Positions 7,248-15,738 of a DNA stretch of 29,858 bases are shown here, one piece after another. The translations under genes were made by a program, and so were the position numbers. The notes below the pieces were generated by a model. The model did no database searches. It was not told the origin of the DNA and saw nothing but the letters and a program-made list of their open reading frames with translations. Every line of letters begins with the position of its first letter. Position 1 is the stretch's first letter. Source of the stretch: UBA1146 sp963854815 (GTDB taxonomy: Bacteria > Planctomycetota > UBA8108 > UBA1146); the NCBI GenBank assembly GCA_963854815.1, contig CAWLAN010000012.1:1-29858 (forward strand). The letters are read 5' to 3'.

Positions 7248-7781
7248 ATGAGACTCATTATGCTATGCGAGAAGTGTCAGCAGAATGAGGCGACCGTTCA
7301 CCTGACCGACATCGCCAATCTGAAGAAGAGGGAATACCGCCTCTGCAGCGAGTGCGCGAGGATCCATGGGGTCTCCATTCAGGCCCAACTCCAGAAGTTC
7401 AAGAGCCTCACACTTCCCGATTTCTTCGCGCACCACTTCCATGAAAGTGACACGGAACAGGCGGAGTCCCCGCCTGAAAGTTGTCCCCGTTGCAAGATGA
7501 GTTATTCACAGTTCCGAAGGGATGGCAAGTTTGGCTGCTCCCACGACTTCACCGTATTTCGCAGTACCCTCGAGGAGCTTTTCAAAAAGATACATGACTC
7601 TTCTCAACACATCGGGCGTACCCCCAGTTGTTTTCGAGAGTGGTCCGAAGATCAAGAAGAGGATTCTCATCAGGTGCAACTCGATGAGTTGCGTGAAGAA
7701 TTGAAAAGGGCGGTGCGAGGGGAGCAATACGAGAAGGCTGCTGAGATTCGCGATCAGATGCGTCTGATGGGGAGGAATTGA
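7248..7781 (+). CDS. mcsA: McsA, zinc-finger activator of the McsB arginine kinase
   Basis: The 177-residue protein matches McsA (CtsR/ClpC pathway), which binds and activates the protein-arginine kinase McsB. Zinc-finger cysteine pairs are C7/C10 and C33/C36 in the first module. The second module has C79/C82 and C97, but the usual fourth cysteine is replaced (GCSHDF instead of the GCxxCY type). The KIHDSSQHIGRTP stretch that normally follows is present. A UVR motif (LDELREELKRAVRGEQYEKA) occupies the C-terminus, about 146-175. Two starts are possible: ATG 7248, directly behind GAGAGGA, and ATG 7260, which would begin MLCEKC as in other McsA proteins but with long spacing. It overlaps mcsB by one base (TGATG). 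The order mcsA-mcsB-clpC is that of Firmicutes, minus ctsR. Confidence 0.9.
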   Translation: MRLIMLCEKCQQNEATVHLTDIANLKKREYRLCSECARIHGVSIQAQLQKFKSLTLPDFFAHHFHESDTEQAESPPESCPRCKMSYSQFRRDGKFGCSHDFTVFRSTLEELFKKIHDSSQHIGRTPSCFREWSEDQEEDSHQVQLDELREELKRAVRGEQYEKAAEIRDQMRLMGRN

Positions 7782-8830
7782 TGTATCTCGGCGATTTCAA
7801 GGAGCCGGTAGGCGAGTGGCTTCGAGGCGAGGGCAGCGAGGCCGATCTGGTCATCTCGAGTCGGGTGCGCCTGGCGAGGAACTTGACCGACGTTCCTTTC
7901 ACCACCGTGGCAAATGATCGCCAGCGTGCTGAGGTCGCAGATCGGATCCAGGACTCGCTCGACACTCTTCGTCCGGGTCTTTCACTCAAAATCCAGCACC
8001 TGGAAGAACTCGATGACGTCGAGAAACTCGTGCTGGTCGAAAGACACCTCATCAGTCGCGAACTGGCGATGGCATCCGGGCCTCGCGTTGTGGCTCACGA
8101 CGAAACCGAGTCCTTTTCGCTGATGGGCAACGAAGAGGATCATCTCAGGCTGCAGGTGGTGAAGTCCGGATATCGCCTCGAAGAGGCATGGCAGCAGATG
8201 GATCACCTGGAGAAAGCGATCGACAGTGAACTTCAGTTCGCTTTCGACAAGAAATTCGGCTACCTGACAGCATGTCCCACCAACGTGGGAACCGGGTTAA
8301 GAGCCTCGGTGATGCTGCATCTGCCCGCCATGATGATCACCGGTAAGATCGAGGAAGTGAACAGAGCCGCCACCAAGTTACACCTTGCCATCCGGGGATT
8401 GTTCGGCGAGGGAACCGAGGCTCAGGGGGATTTCTTCCAGATCTCGAACCAGAGAACACTTGGAGAGACGGAGGAGAAAATTCTTCAGAACATCGCTGAA
8501 GTGTTGCCCAAAATCCTTAGTTACGAACGTACCTTGCGTGGACAACTATTCGAGCAACGCAAGGAATGGACCGAGGACAGGGTTGGAAGAGCTTTCGGAA
8601 TCCTCTCTCATGCCCGGGTCATCCAGAGCAAGGAGGCGCTCGATCATCTCTCTCTGATGAGGCTAGGCGTATCGATGGGGATCCTGCAGGACCTGACGAT
8701 GGATCAGGTGAATCGAATGTTCCTCTACAGCCAGCCCGGGCACTTGCAGGCGATCGACGGCCAGGAACTCTCACCGGCGGAACGTGATCTGAAGCGGGCA
8801 GATTTGTTGAGAAAGATCCTGTCGGAATAA
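7781..8830 (+). CDS. mcsB: Protein-arginine kinase McsB
   Basis: The 349-residue protein is McsB, a phosphagen-kinase-fold enzyme that phosphorylates arginine in proteins, marking them for ClpCP. ATP-site and active-site motifs are present: SSRVRLARN (26-34), NEEDHLR, and TACPTNVGTGLRASVMLHLP with the conserved cysteine at 165, followed by ISNQRTLGETE. The C-terminal RDLKRA at 335-340 matches the phospho-arginine-binding RDxxRA motif that tunes activity. Length is typical. The ATG at 7781 follows GGAGGA by four bases and shares its A with the mcsA stop TGA, so translation is likely coupled. An in-frame TTG at 7778 is less attractive. clpC, whose product degrades McsB-marked proteins, lies downstream. 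Confidence 0.96.
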   Translation: MYLGDFKEPVGEWLRGEGSEADLVISSRVRLARNLTDVPFTTVANDRQRAEVADRIQDSLDTLRPGLSLKIQHLEELDDVEKLVLVERHLISRELAMASGPRVVAHDETESFSLMGNEEDHLRLQVVKSGYRLEEAWQQMDHLEKAIDSELQFAFDKKFGYLTACPTNVGTGLRASVMLHLPAMMITGKIEEVNRAATKLHLAIRGLFGEGTEAQGDFFQISNQRTLGETEEKILQNIAEVLPKILSYERTLRGQLFEQRKEWTEDRVGRAFGILSHARVIQSKEALDHLSLMRLGVSMGILQDLTMDQVNRMFLYSQPGHLQAIDGQELSPAERDLKRADLLRKILSE

Positions 8831-9141
8831 ATTTACCGGTGAATAATGTCTCCTTCTTGGCCCGACCCCGCAAAAAACAGGTTATGATGGTGTCGTCCTG
8901 AGGTTTTCTACTCGAGGGTATCTCGATTGCGCGTCGTTGAGGGGGATATCAATCTGTAGGGAACTCCGGGTCGGGGAAGTGACGTTTCTAGACAGAGGAT
9001 GACCGGGGTTAAAATGACCCTGGGAACTCATCGGGGCGCGGAAACGTTAACTTCATGGAGGTCTCGCGGCGCTTGCCCGTCCGATCCAATCAGGGCGGTC
9101 TGGGTCGTGGATCTCACCAAGAGAATGAGGGAAGTGACAAG
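8831..9141 (+). other. mcsB-clpC intergenic stretch, no gene seen
   Basis: These 311 bases hold no recognisable gene. -10-like hexamers TATGAT (8883-8888) and TAAAAT (in GGGGTTAAAATGACC near 9009) suggest that clpC has its own promoter, but neither has a convincing -35 partner at 16-18 bp. No CIRCE element, CtsR-type box or classic heat-shock sigma motif was visible. An in-frame ATG at 9055 would extend ClpC by 29 residues, but the extension is unlike ClpC and has no ribosome site. Confidence 0.45.
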
Positions 9142-11640
9142 ATGTTCGATCGTTTCACCGACAGAGCACGAAAAGTGATGGCGCTGGCTCGAAAAGAGGC
9201 GCAGCGATTCAGTCACGATTTCATCGGCACCGAGCACATCCTTCTTGGACTCGTCCAGGAAGGAAGTGGTGTCGCTGCCCAGGTGCTGAAGAATCTGGAC
9301 GTGGATTCGGGGAAGATCCGTGGCGAGATCGAGCGACAGGTCCAGAGCGGTCACTCCATCGTTCACATGGGACAATTACCCTTCACTCCTCGGGCCAAGA
9401 AAGTGCTGGAACTGTGTCAGGAAGCGGCCAAGGAACTGGGCCACGGCTACATAGGTACCGAGCACCTGCTTCTGGGACTGATCCGGGAAGAACAGGGCGT
9501 TGCCGCTTCGGTGCTCAAGGATCTTGGATTGCGACTCGAGGATGTCCGCATCGAGGTTCTCGATATTCTCGGGGCCGCCGATCCTTCCGAGGGCGATATC
9601 GACGTCGAACCCGAATCGAAGCCACTTGGCCAGAAGTCTCGTAATTCAAAAACGCCTGCTCTCGACTCGTTCGGAAGAGACCTGACGGAGATGGCCAAGG
9701 CAGGGTCGCTCGATCCAGTCATCGGAAGATTTGATGAAATCGAACGAGTGATGCAAGTGTTGGTGCGAAGGACCAAGAACAACCCGGTTCTTCTTGGAGA
9801 ACCGGGCGTTGGAAAGAGCGCCATAGTCGAGGGCCTCGCTCAGGAGATCGTCGCCGGTGATGTTCCAGAGATCCTTCGCGACCAGCGGATTGTTGTTCTT
9901 GATCTTGCACTGATGGTTGCTGGAACCAAGTACCGCGGCCAATTTGAAGAACGCATCAAAGCGGTGATGACAGAGGTCAGCCGCGTCAAGAACGTGATCC
10001 TCTTCATCGATGAACTCCATACCCTGGTCGGAGCGGGAGGAGCGGAAGGGGCCATCGATGCCTCCAACGTTCTCAAGCCAGCGCTATCACGCGGCGAGAT
10101 GCAGTGTATCGGGGCGACCACACTCGATGAGTATCGCAAACATATCGAGAAGGATGGCGCACTCGAACGAAGATTTCAGAGCATCATCATCAATCCCCCG
10201 ACTCGGGATCAATCGGTGGCGATCCTCAAGGGATTGCGTGACAGATACGAAGCCCATCATCGGGTTCGGTACACGGACGATGCGCTGGAGGCAGCAGTAG
10301 ACATGGCCGTCAGGTACATCAATGGTCGTTTTCTACCGGACAAGGCCATCGATGTCATCGATGAGGCCGGATCCAGGATGCGGCTGAGACAGTCCACCCG
10401 CCCCCCTGATCTCAAGGAACTCGAGAAGCAGATCGAGGAACTGGACAAGGAGAAGGAAGCCGCCGTTGCGCAGCAAGATTTCGAACGTGCGGCGAACCTC
10501 CGTGACAAGGCGAGCCGTCTCAAAAAGAAACGTGATGAGGACCTGAAAGCCTGGAGAGCAACCACTGATGAGATCAGCGGCTGTGTCGATGAAGAAAATA
10601 TCGCCGAGACGGTAGCCAAGATGACCGGGATACCATTGACCCGCATCGACAGTGGCGAGGCAGATCGTCTGCTCAAGATGGAAGATGAACTGCACAAATC
10701 GGTGATCTCCCAGCATGGCGCCATCGAGAGAATTTCTCGTGCTGTGCGTCGTAGCAGGAGTGGACTCAAGGATCCAAAAAGACCCGTGGGGTCCTTCCTG
10801 TTTCTCGGTCCGACCGGAGTGGGTAAGACATTGCTGGCAAAAACTCTCGCCAAGTTTTTGTTCGGTGAGGAAGATGCGCTGATCCAGGTGGATATGTCGG
10901 AATTCATGGAGAAGCACAATATCTCCAAGCTTGTCGGTGCACCGCCCGGATATGTCGGTTACGAAGAGGGTGGTCAGTTGACCGAGAAAATTCGCCGTCG
11001 CCCATATTCAGTGGTGCTCCTCGACGAAGTCGAGAAAGCTCATTCCGACGTCTTCAATATGCTGCTTCAGGTGATGGAGGAAGGGCATGTGACCGATTCG
11101 TTCGGGAGGGTGATCGATTTCCGCAATGTGGTTCTCATCATGACCTCGAACATCGGTGCAGATCTCATCAAGAATCAGAGTTCACTCGGTTTCCGCAATA
11201 CCGGGGAGGGCACGAATACTGACCGGATGCGCAAGGAAGTGACCGCCGAGGTGGAGAAGTTCTTCCGACCGGAGTTCCTGAACCGTCTCGATGACTCGAT
11301 CTTTTTCGAACCGCTCTCTCGCGAGGATCTCGAGGAGATCATCAAAATCGAGATGGCGGAGGTGATGGCCCGGATCAAGGAAAAGGGAATCGATCTCGTC
11401 GTTACCGAAGAAGCGAAAGATTTCTTGATCGACAAGGGATACAACCCCGATTTCGGAGCTCGTCCGTTGAAAAGATCCATCCAGCAGCACGTCGAGGATA
11501 CGCTCGCCGAGAAACTCCTACAGGGAGAGTTCCCGAAGGGAACACGGGTCGAGATGGTGGTTGGTGACGATGAGATCCTGTTCCACAAGATTCCCAAGGA
11601 TACTCCCAAAGAGGAGGGCGCGCCGGCGGCGGCTCCCTAG
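9142..11640 (+). CDS. clpC: ATP-dependent Clp protease ATP-binding subunit ClpC
   Basis: The 832-residue product is a Hsp100/AAA+ unfoldase that feeds substrates to ClpP. Residues 1-150 carry two Clp_N repeats (FTDRARKVMALARKEAQRF, then FTPRAKKVLELCQEAAKELG), which in ClpC bind phospho-arginine. AAA domain 1 has Walker A GEPGVGKS at 219-226 and Walker B near 285. The middle region (~434-470) contains the UVR-like segment (QQDFERAANLRDKASRLKKK) that distinguishes ClpC from ClpB. AAA domain 2 has GPTGVGKT at 556-563, and an LGF tripeptide at 682-684 matches the ClpP-docking loop. The start is MFDRFTDRARKVM at 9142, where the family homology begins. It ends in a CTAG shared with the folC stop. 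Neighbouring mcsA-mcsB support a role in phospho-arginine-dependent proteolysis. Confidence 0.96.
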   Translation: MFDRFTDRARKVMALARKEAQRFSHDFIGTEHILLGLVQEGSGVAAQVLKNLDVDSGKIRGEIERQVQSGHSIVHMGQLPFTPRAKKVLELCQEAAKELGHGYIGTEHLLLGLIREEQGVAASVLKDLGLRLEDVRIEVLDILGAADPSEGDIDVEPESKPLGQKSRNSKTPALDSFGRDLTEMAKAGSLDPVIGRFDEIERVMQVLVRRTKNNPVLLGEPGVGKSAIVEGLAQEIVAGDVPEILRDQRIVVLDLALMVAGTKYRGQFEERIKAVMTEVSRVKNVILFIDELHTLVGAGGAEGAIDASNVLKPALSRGEMQCIGATTLDEYRKHIEKDGALERRFQSIIINPPTRDQSVAILKGLRDRYEAHHRVRYTDDALEAAVDMAVRYINGRFLPDKAIDVIDEAGSRMRLRQSTRPPDLKELEKQIEELDKEKEAAVAQQDFERAANLRDKASRLKKKRDEDLKAWRATTDEISGCVDEENIAETVAKMTGIPLTRIDSGEADRLLKMEDELHKSVISQHGAIERISRAVRRSRSGLKDPKRPVGSFLFLGPTGVGKTLLAKTLAKFLFGEEDALIQVDMSEFMEKHNISKLVGAPPGYVGYEEGGQLTEKIRRRPYSVVLLDEVEKAHSDVFNMLLQVMEEGHVTDSFGRVIDFRNVVLIMTSNIGADLIKNQSSLGFRNTGEGTNTDRMRKEVTAEVEKFFRPEFLNRLDDSIFFEPLSREDLEEIIKIEMAEVMARIKEKGIDLVVTEEAKDFLIDKGYNPDFGARPLKRSIQQHVEDTLAEKLLQGEFPKGTRVEMVVGDDEILFHKIPKDTPKEEGAPAAAP

Positions 11641-12911
11641 TCAGCAGGCCAGTGTTGCCGGATCACCCCGGCCAGATACATCGATCCTGTGGCCGCTACC
11701 GGCTCTGAGGTAGCGGCTCTATTTTTGAGCCATTCGAGACCAACGCTGACGCTATCTGTTGGCTGTGCCGCCAGTCCCATTTGATGGAAGATGAGCGAGA
11801 GATCACCCGCAGGTAGTGCTCGTGGTGAGGGAGGTGTGACGGTGATGATCCGCGGCGGTGGGTCGAGTCGGGTGAAGGCAGCAAGCGACAGTGTTATCTG
11901 TTTGTCGGCAAGCATTCCGATCAGGACCGTGCCGCAAGAGCGGCCGCGGTACGCCTCGAATCTGTCCACGAATGCTCTCAACGAGAGAGGAGTATGAGCT
12001 CCATCGAGAAGCAGTGCCGGAGGTCCGGTGATGGTCTCCAGACGAGCAGGAAGGCGAAGGTTGGATGTTGCCAGTTTCACCTCTTCAGGGCTCCAGCGGT
12101 CTATTTGCGGGAGACTCTCCAGAGCTGCCAGAGCGCAGGCTCCGTTGCATCGCTGGGGCGGCAATACACTCGATGGGATTCGATCATCATCCGTGATGCG
12201 GATCGGTTTTGCATGGCGTGAGATCGCCACTTCCATCGCGATGTCGGCGTGGTCTCCATCGGCGATGATGAAGGGTTTCCCGCTTCGGGAGATGGCGGCC
12301 TTTTCTCGTGTGATTTCGGGAATGGTATCACCGAGGATGGGACGATGATCGAGGTCCACTGTCGTCAGAACACCGACGTCGTGGGGGATGGCGCTGGTCG
12401 AGTCGAGCGGACCTCCCAGTCCTACCTCCACGAGAAGATAGCGATCTCCGGCGTTTCTGGCCCGCTCGAAGAAGAGAGCGGTCCACAGATCGAAAAAGGT
12501 CGGAATGGAATTTTCAGGATCTGCCGGATCACATAGATGAGGGTGGAGGTTTCCAAGACCCTCGATGAGGGATCGCTCCGTCAACTCACTACCGTCGATG
12601 CGGATTCGCTCCCGAATCGATGAGAGGTGGGGAGAGAGCGTGGCGGCAGTGGGCAAGCCCCTCTGTCGAAGTAAGGTTTCCATCCAGAGGATGGTGGAAC
12701 CTTTTCCCTTGGTTCCAGCAACCTGGATGGATGGCCCCATCGGGCACAGAAGATCCGAGCGCTCCAGCAGCTCCCGACATCGAGTCGGTCCTAGACTTCG
12801 CCGATCACTGGAGAGAGGTACTTGCTTCTCCCAGTTGGTGAAGCTCCCGAGCCAGGAATCGAGTTCCTGGAGGTCGACAGGCGGTGGTGGAATCGGTGTG
12901 AAAGAGGACAA
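11637..12911 (-). CDS. folC: Folylpolyglutamate synthase/dihydrofolate synthase family (FolC-like)
   Basis: The 424-residue protein belongs to the Mur-ligase superfamily and most resembles FolC, which adds glutamate to dihydropteroate or folates using ATP. The ATP-binding P-loop is AGTKGKGST (near 65-73). VEVGLGGPLDSTSA, the TTVDLDH block and ITREKAAI follow, all typical of FolC. In the C-terminal domain LPARLETI and LLDGAHTPLSL stand where most family members have LPGRLE and DGAHNP. The open frame extends to 12986, but that would run into the divergent amidotransferase gene. A TTG at 12911 has AGAAGGA five bases upstream and starts just before the conserved part, so I chose it. It is a single gene on this strand, convergent with clpC. 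Confidence 0.88.
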   Translation of the reverse strand: MSSFTPIPPPPVDLQELDSWLGSFTNWEKQVPLSSDRRSLGPTRCRELLERSDLLCPMGPSIQVAGTKGKGSTILWMETLLRQRGLPTAATLSPHLSSIRERIRIDGSELTERSLIEGLGNLHPHLCDPADPENSIPTFFDLWTALFFERARNAGDRYLLVEVGLGGPLDSTSAIPHDVGVLTTVDLDHRPILGDTIPEITREKAAISRSGKPFIIADGDHADIAMEVAISRHAKPIRITDDDRIPSSVLPPQRCNGACALAALESLPQIDRWSPEEVKLATSNLRLPARLETITGPPALLLDGAHTPLSLRAFVDRFEAYRGRSCGTVLIGMLADKQITLSLAAFTRLDPPPRIITVTPPSPRALPAGDLSLIFHQMGLAAQPTDSVSVGLEWLKNRAATSEPVAATGSMYLAGVIRQHWPAD

Positions 12912-12976
12912 TCGGTTCCTTCTTGCCGTTGACGTGAGCCCGGCGCTGGTCGACCATCTGGACCAAGCGAGGAATG

Positions 12977-13687
12977 ATGAAACCACGGATCGGACTGAAC
13001 TGCGACATCAAGGATTCGGGAAGCCTGCGCAGCCGGGTCGCGGTCGCCTATCACGACCTGGTGACCCAGCACGGAGGAATTCCATTGCTGATTCCTCCTG
13101 GGGTGGAACCTGAACAGGTGGCCCCGATTCTCGACGGTGTGCTACTCATCGGTGCAGATGACTATCGGTGTGCGCTGGCAGCACCAGAGTCTGAACCGGA
13201 ACGGTTCGTCGCGGTGCACCCGAAGAGAGAAGAGGCGGATCTCCGTTGGGCAAAATTCGTGCTCGGCTCAGAACTACCGGTTCTTGCCATCTGTGGTGGT
13301 TTTCAACTGCTCGCCGTTGTCGCCGGAGGCACCATCTATGGTGATATCGAAGCAGAGGCCCATTCGACCGTGCCCCATCGAGTCACCGATGTAGGAGGAG
13401 AACTTCCCATCCATCAGATCTCCTGGCTCGGTGGGCTGCCGAGGGCTCTGGAGCAGGGTCTCTATCATGTCAACTCGAGTCATCACCAGGCAATCAAGGA
13501 ACTGCCAGCGCGGTGGCACTCGCTGGCTTGTTCGGAGGATGGACTCATCGAAGCGGCGGCCGATGAGGCGCGTCGAATAGTCGGGGTGCAGTGGCATCCA
13601 GAGCAGATGCCCGATGAGCCGCTCGGCAAGAGCATCGTCGAGTGGTTCATCGACTCCTGCGAGGCCCGATCGTCGGGGAGGACCTGA
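12977..13687 (+). CDS. Class I glutamine amidotransferase-like hydrolase (peptidase C26, PuuD-like)
   Basis: The 236-residue product belongs to the class I glutamine amidotransferase fold, in the branch of gamma-glutamyl-GABA hydrolase-like enzymes. The nucleophile is C106 in AICGGFQLL, and H207/E209 in GVQWHPEQ complete the triad. VNSSHHQAI, a family block around the substrate site, is present. The family's GGxDxxP loop is IGADDY here and the elbow reads CGG rather than CRG, so the exact substrate cannot be given. The start could be ATG 12974 or 12977. The second is better spaced behind GCGAGGA. It is divergent from folC, and lpxB begins 1 nt after its stop, so it looks like the first gene of the lpxB-aroB row. 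Confidence 0.82.
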   Translation: MKPRIGLNCDIKDSGSLRSRVAVAYHDLVTQHGGIPLLIPPGVEPEQVAPILDGVLLIGADDYRCALAAPESEPERFVAVHPKREEADLRWAKFVLGSELPVLAICGGFQLLAVVAGGTIYGDIEAEAHSTVPHRVTDVGGELPIHQISWLGGLPRALEQGLYHVNSSHHQAIKELPARWHSLACSEDGLIEAAADEARRIVGVQWHPEQMPDEPLGKSIVEWFIDSCEARSSGRT

Positions 13688-13688
13688 G

Positions 13689-14816
13689 ATGGCCAAGCTG
13701 CTTGTCTGTGCGGGGGAACCATCGGGAGATCTCCATGCTGCGCGGTTGGTGGAGGAATGCCTTCAGATCGATCCAGCACTGCAGATCGACGGTATCGGTG
13801 GTGAGAGGCTAGCGGCTTCCGGTGCCGTATTGAGGGCAGATCTGGCGGATCGTGCGGTGATGGGTTGGCTGCCGGTTCTGGGGCAGATGGGCTCGATACT
13901 TCATCATGCCTCAGGGTTCGTGGAGGAGTTGTTGCGCGATCCTCCCGATCAACTGGTGGTGATCGATTACCCGGGGCTTCACATTCACCTGGCGACCATC
14001 GCCGGCAGGCTCGGGATTCCCGTCACTTACTACATCTGCCCCCAGGTGTGGGCATGGGCTCCCTGGCGAATCCGTCGCATCGCAAGCTGTGCCGATCAAC
14101 TACTGGTGGTGCTGCCGTTCGAGGAGGGGCTCTATCGACCTTTCCATCCCAGGGTGCACCATGTCGGGAATCCGGTTTTTGACTCGCTCGCCGATGCGGG
14201 GCCGGTTCCTGCACTGGAAGGATCGAGTGGTAATCCAATCCTCGCTTTGCTTCCTGGAAGCCGGAAGCAGGAGGTTCGAGCGGGTCTTCCGGCTCTGCTG
14301 GAGGCATCCCGGATATTGGTTTCTCACCATCCAGGGCTCGAGACCTGGATCTCATGCCAGCGAGAAAACCTGATCCCCGAAATCGATGCGATTCTTGCGG
14401 ATCACCCACAAGCGAAGGTGCATGTTGGAGATGCTCGGGCGCTCCAGGCGCGTGCTCGACTCGCCATCGTCTGCTCAGGAACCGCAACACTGGAGACTGC
14501 CTGGCACGGGGTTCCGATGGTGGTGGCTTATCCTGCCAATCAATTGCAACGATCAGTTTATCGATTGCTCGCTGTTTCCCCGTACTTTTCTCTGATCAAC
14601 CTGTTTGCAGGAAGAGAACTCGTGCCTGAACTGCTCTTTGAACCTGGAGACGGGGCCGCCATCGCGCGTCTGGCAACTCCTCTTCTCGATGATCAGCGCG
14701 CCAGTGAACTTGCCGAGGAGTTGAAGAGAATCCGCGCCGAAAAATTTCACCCGGGTGCCAGTCAGAAGGCGGCTCGACAGATTCTCACGCTGCTCGAGGA
14801 GCACTCCATCCGCTGA
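13689..14816 (+). CDS. lpxB: Lipid-A-disaccharide synthase
   Basis: The 375-residue glycosyltransferase (GT19) joins UDP-2,3-diacylglucosamine and lipid X to form the lipid A disaccharide at the inner face of the cytoplasmic membrane. Family blocks are AGEPSGDLHAARL at the N-terminus (GEPSGD at 9-14), VIDYPGLHIHLA, YYICPQVWAWAPWRIRRI, LLPGSRKQEV and a C-terminal AYPANQLQRSVYRLL. Length is normal for LpxB. The start at 13689 has GGGAGG 8 nt upstream and leaves 1 nt after the preceding stop. The longer open frame from 13614 would overlap that gene. Its presence argues that the host makes LPS. lpxA, lpxC and lpxD are not in this window. Confidence 0.94.
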   Translation: MAKLLVCAGEPSGDLHAARLVEECLQIDPALQIDGIGGERLAASGAVLRADLADRAVMGWLPVLGQMGSILHHASGFVEELLRDPPDQLVVIDYPGLHIHLATIAGRLGIPVTYYICPQVWAWAPWRIRRIASCADQLLVVLPFEEGLYRPFHPRVHHVGNPVFDSLADAGPVPALEGSSGNPILALLPGSRKQEVRAGLPALLEASRILVSHHPGLETWISCQRENLIPEIDAILADHPQAKVHVGDARALQARARLAIVCSGTATLETAWHGVPMVVAYPANQLQRSVYRLLAVSPYFSLINLFAGRELVPELLFEPGDGAAIARLATPLLDDQRASELAEELKRIRAEKFHPGASQKAARQILTLLEEHSIR

Positions 14817-14847
14817 CCCGGGGTCCCCGCAATGTTATCCTGTGGAC

Positions 14848-15738
14848 ATGGTTTACTTTGGTCCCAAGAAGTACCGTCCTTCTCACAGGGGATTGAGTCG
14901 AGGCGAGAAGTTGCGCGTGATAGGGCCGATCCTGTTGCTGCTGACTCTGTTCTCGATCGTGATTCTTCCTCGATTTGGCGATGAAGAGCCGCTTCAGCCG
15001 ACCATGGGAGTGATTCCACTCCGGGAGAACGGTGACAATTCCGCAGCCAGCAGCGGCAGTCGACTGCTGACGCCGGGAGCCGATGTACCGGATCCGGTCG
15101 AGATCAGTCCCGAAGTGGTTGTGTTGGCCGATCCGGCTCCGTTCGTCGAGAACCCGGCGATTCTGACGGCGGTTCGGGATGTCGAGGCGGTCGATCCGGG
15201 AGCCACCGAACTGGCCGGACTGATCTATCTGCTGCACCGTTGGCGTGTCGGCTTCGAGGTACCCGCGGCTCGGGAAGCCCCGAGGGCCTCGGAGATCGCC
15301 GAAACATCACAGTTGCTTCGCGGAACTCGTCTTCGCATGGTGTTGACGCTCATCGAGAATCCCCAGCCGCGCAACCTCGCCGAAAATTCTTCCGGGCTGA
15401 CGAAAATCTGGGAGGTGTTCGGTTCGGATTCGGATGGGCATCTACACCGGGTCGATTTCATCCGCAAGCCAAAGAACCTGCCACGTGGTGCCGATGTGGT
15501 GCTGGAGGGCGATTTTCTGCGCCTCTACAGGTACCGGACACTGGCAGGAATGGATGCGATGGTTCCACAGTGGGTGGCAGAAACCCTCGAACCGTATCAG
15601 AGTCCTTTCGTTCGCAAGGGGAATCAGTTCCTTCCCCTGTGGGTCATCGGAATCCTGGCGGTGGGGACGTTGTTGTTGTTGCTGATGATCCAGAAAAAAG
15701 GACCACGTCCCTCCTCGCCGAGGCGGAGGAGACCGTGA
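14848..15738 (+). CDS. Unknown protein with a membrane anchor at each end
   Basis: I do not recognise a family for this 296-residue protein. It has a positively charged N-terminus (GPKKYRPSHRG), a transmembrane helix at about 23-40, and a soluble region of some 220 residues rich in Pro, Val and Glu. A second helix follows at about 261-281, then an Arg/Pro-rich cytosolic tail. By the positive-inside rule both ends face the cytoplasm and the middle is periplasmic. The stretch LPRGADVVLEGDFLRLYRYR resembles a small beta-barrel segment, but this is only an impression. The start at ATG 14848 has no clear ribosome site, and an in-frame GTG at 14842 is an alternative. It lies 31 nt after lpxB and overlaps aroB by four bases (GTGA), so it is probably co-translated with them. 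Confidence 0.8.
   Translation: MVYFGPKKYRPSHRGLSRGEKLRVIGPILLLLTLFSIVILPRFGDEEPLQPTMGVIPLRENGDNSAASSGSRLLTPGADVPDPVEISPEVVVLADPAPFVENPAILTAVRDVEAVDPGATELAGLIYLLHRWRVGFEVPAAREAPRASEIAETSQLLRGTRLRMVLTLIENPQPRNLAENSSGLTKIWEVFGSDSDGHLHRVDFIRKPKNLPRGADVVLEGDFLRLYRYRTLAGMDAMVPQWVAETLEPYQSPFVRKGNQFLPLWVIGILAVGTLLLLLMIQKKGPRPSSPRRRRP

Noticed and set aside
9055..9141. 29-residue N-terminal extension of ClpC
   Set aside because: ClpC homology starts at MFDRFTDRA (9142), and the extension has no ribosome site.
12912..12986. Longer FolC start at 12986
   Set aside because: It would overlap the divergent amidotransferase start. The TTG at 12911 has a good ribosome site and precedes the conserved region.
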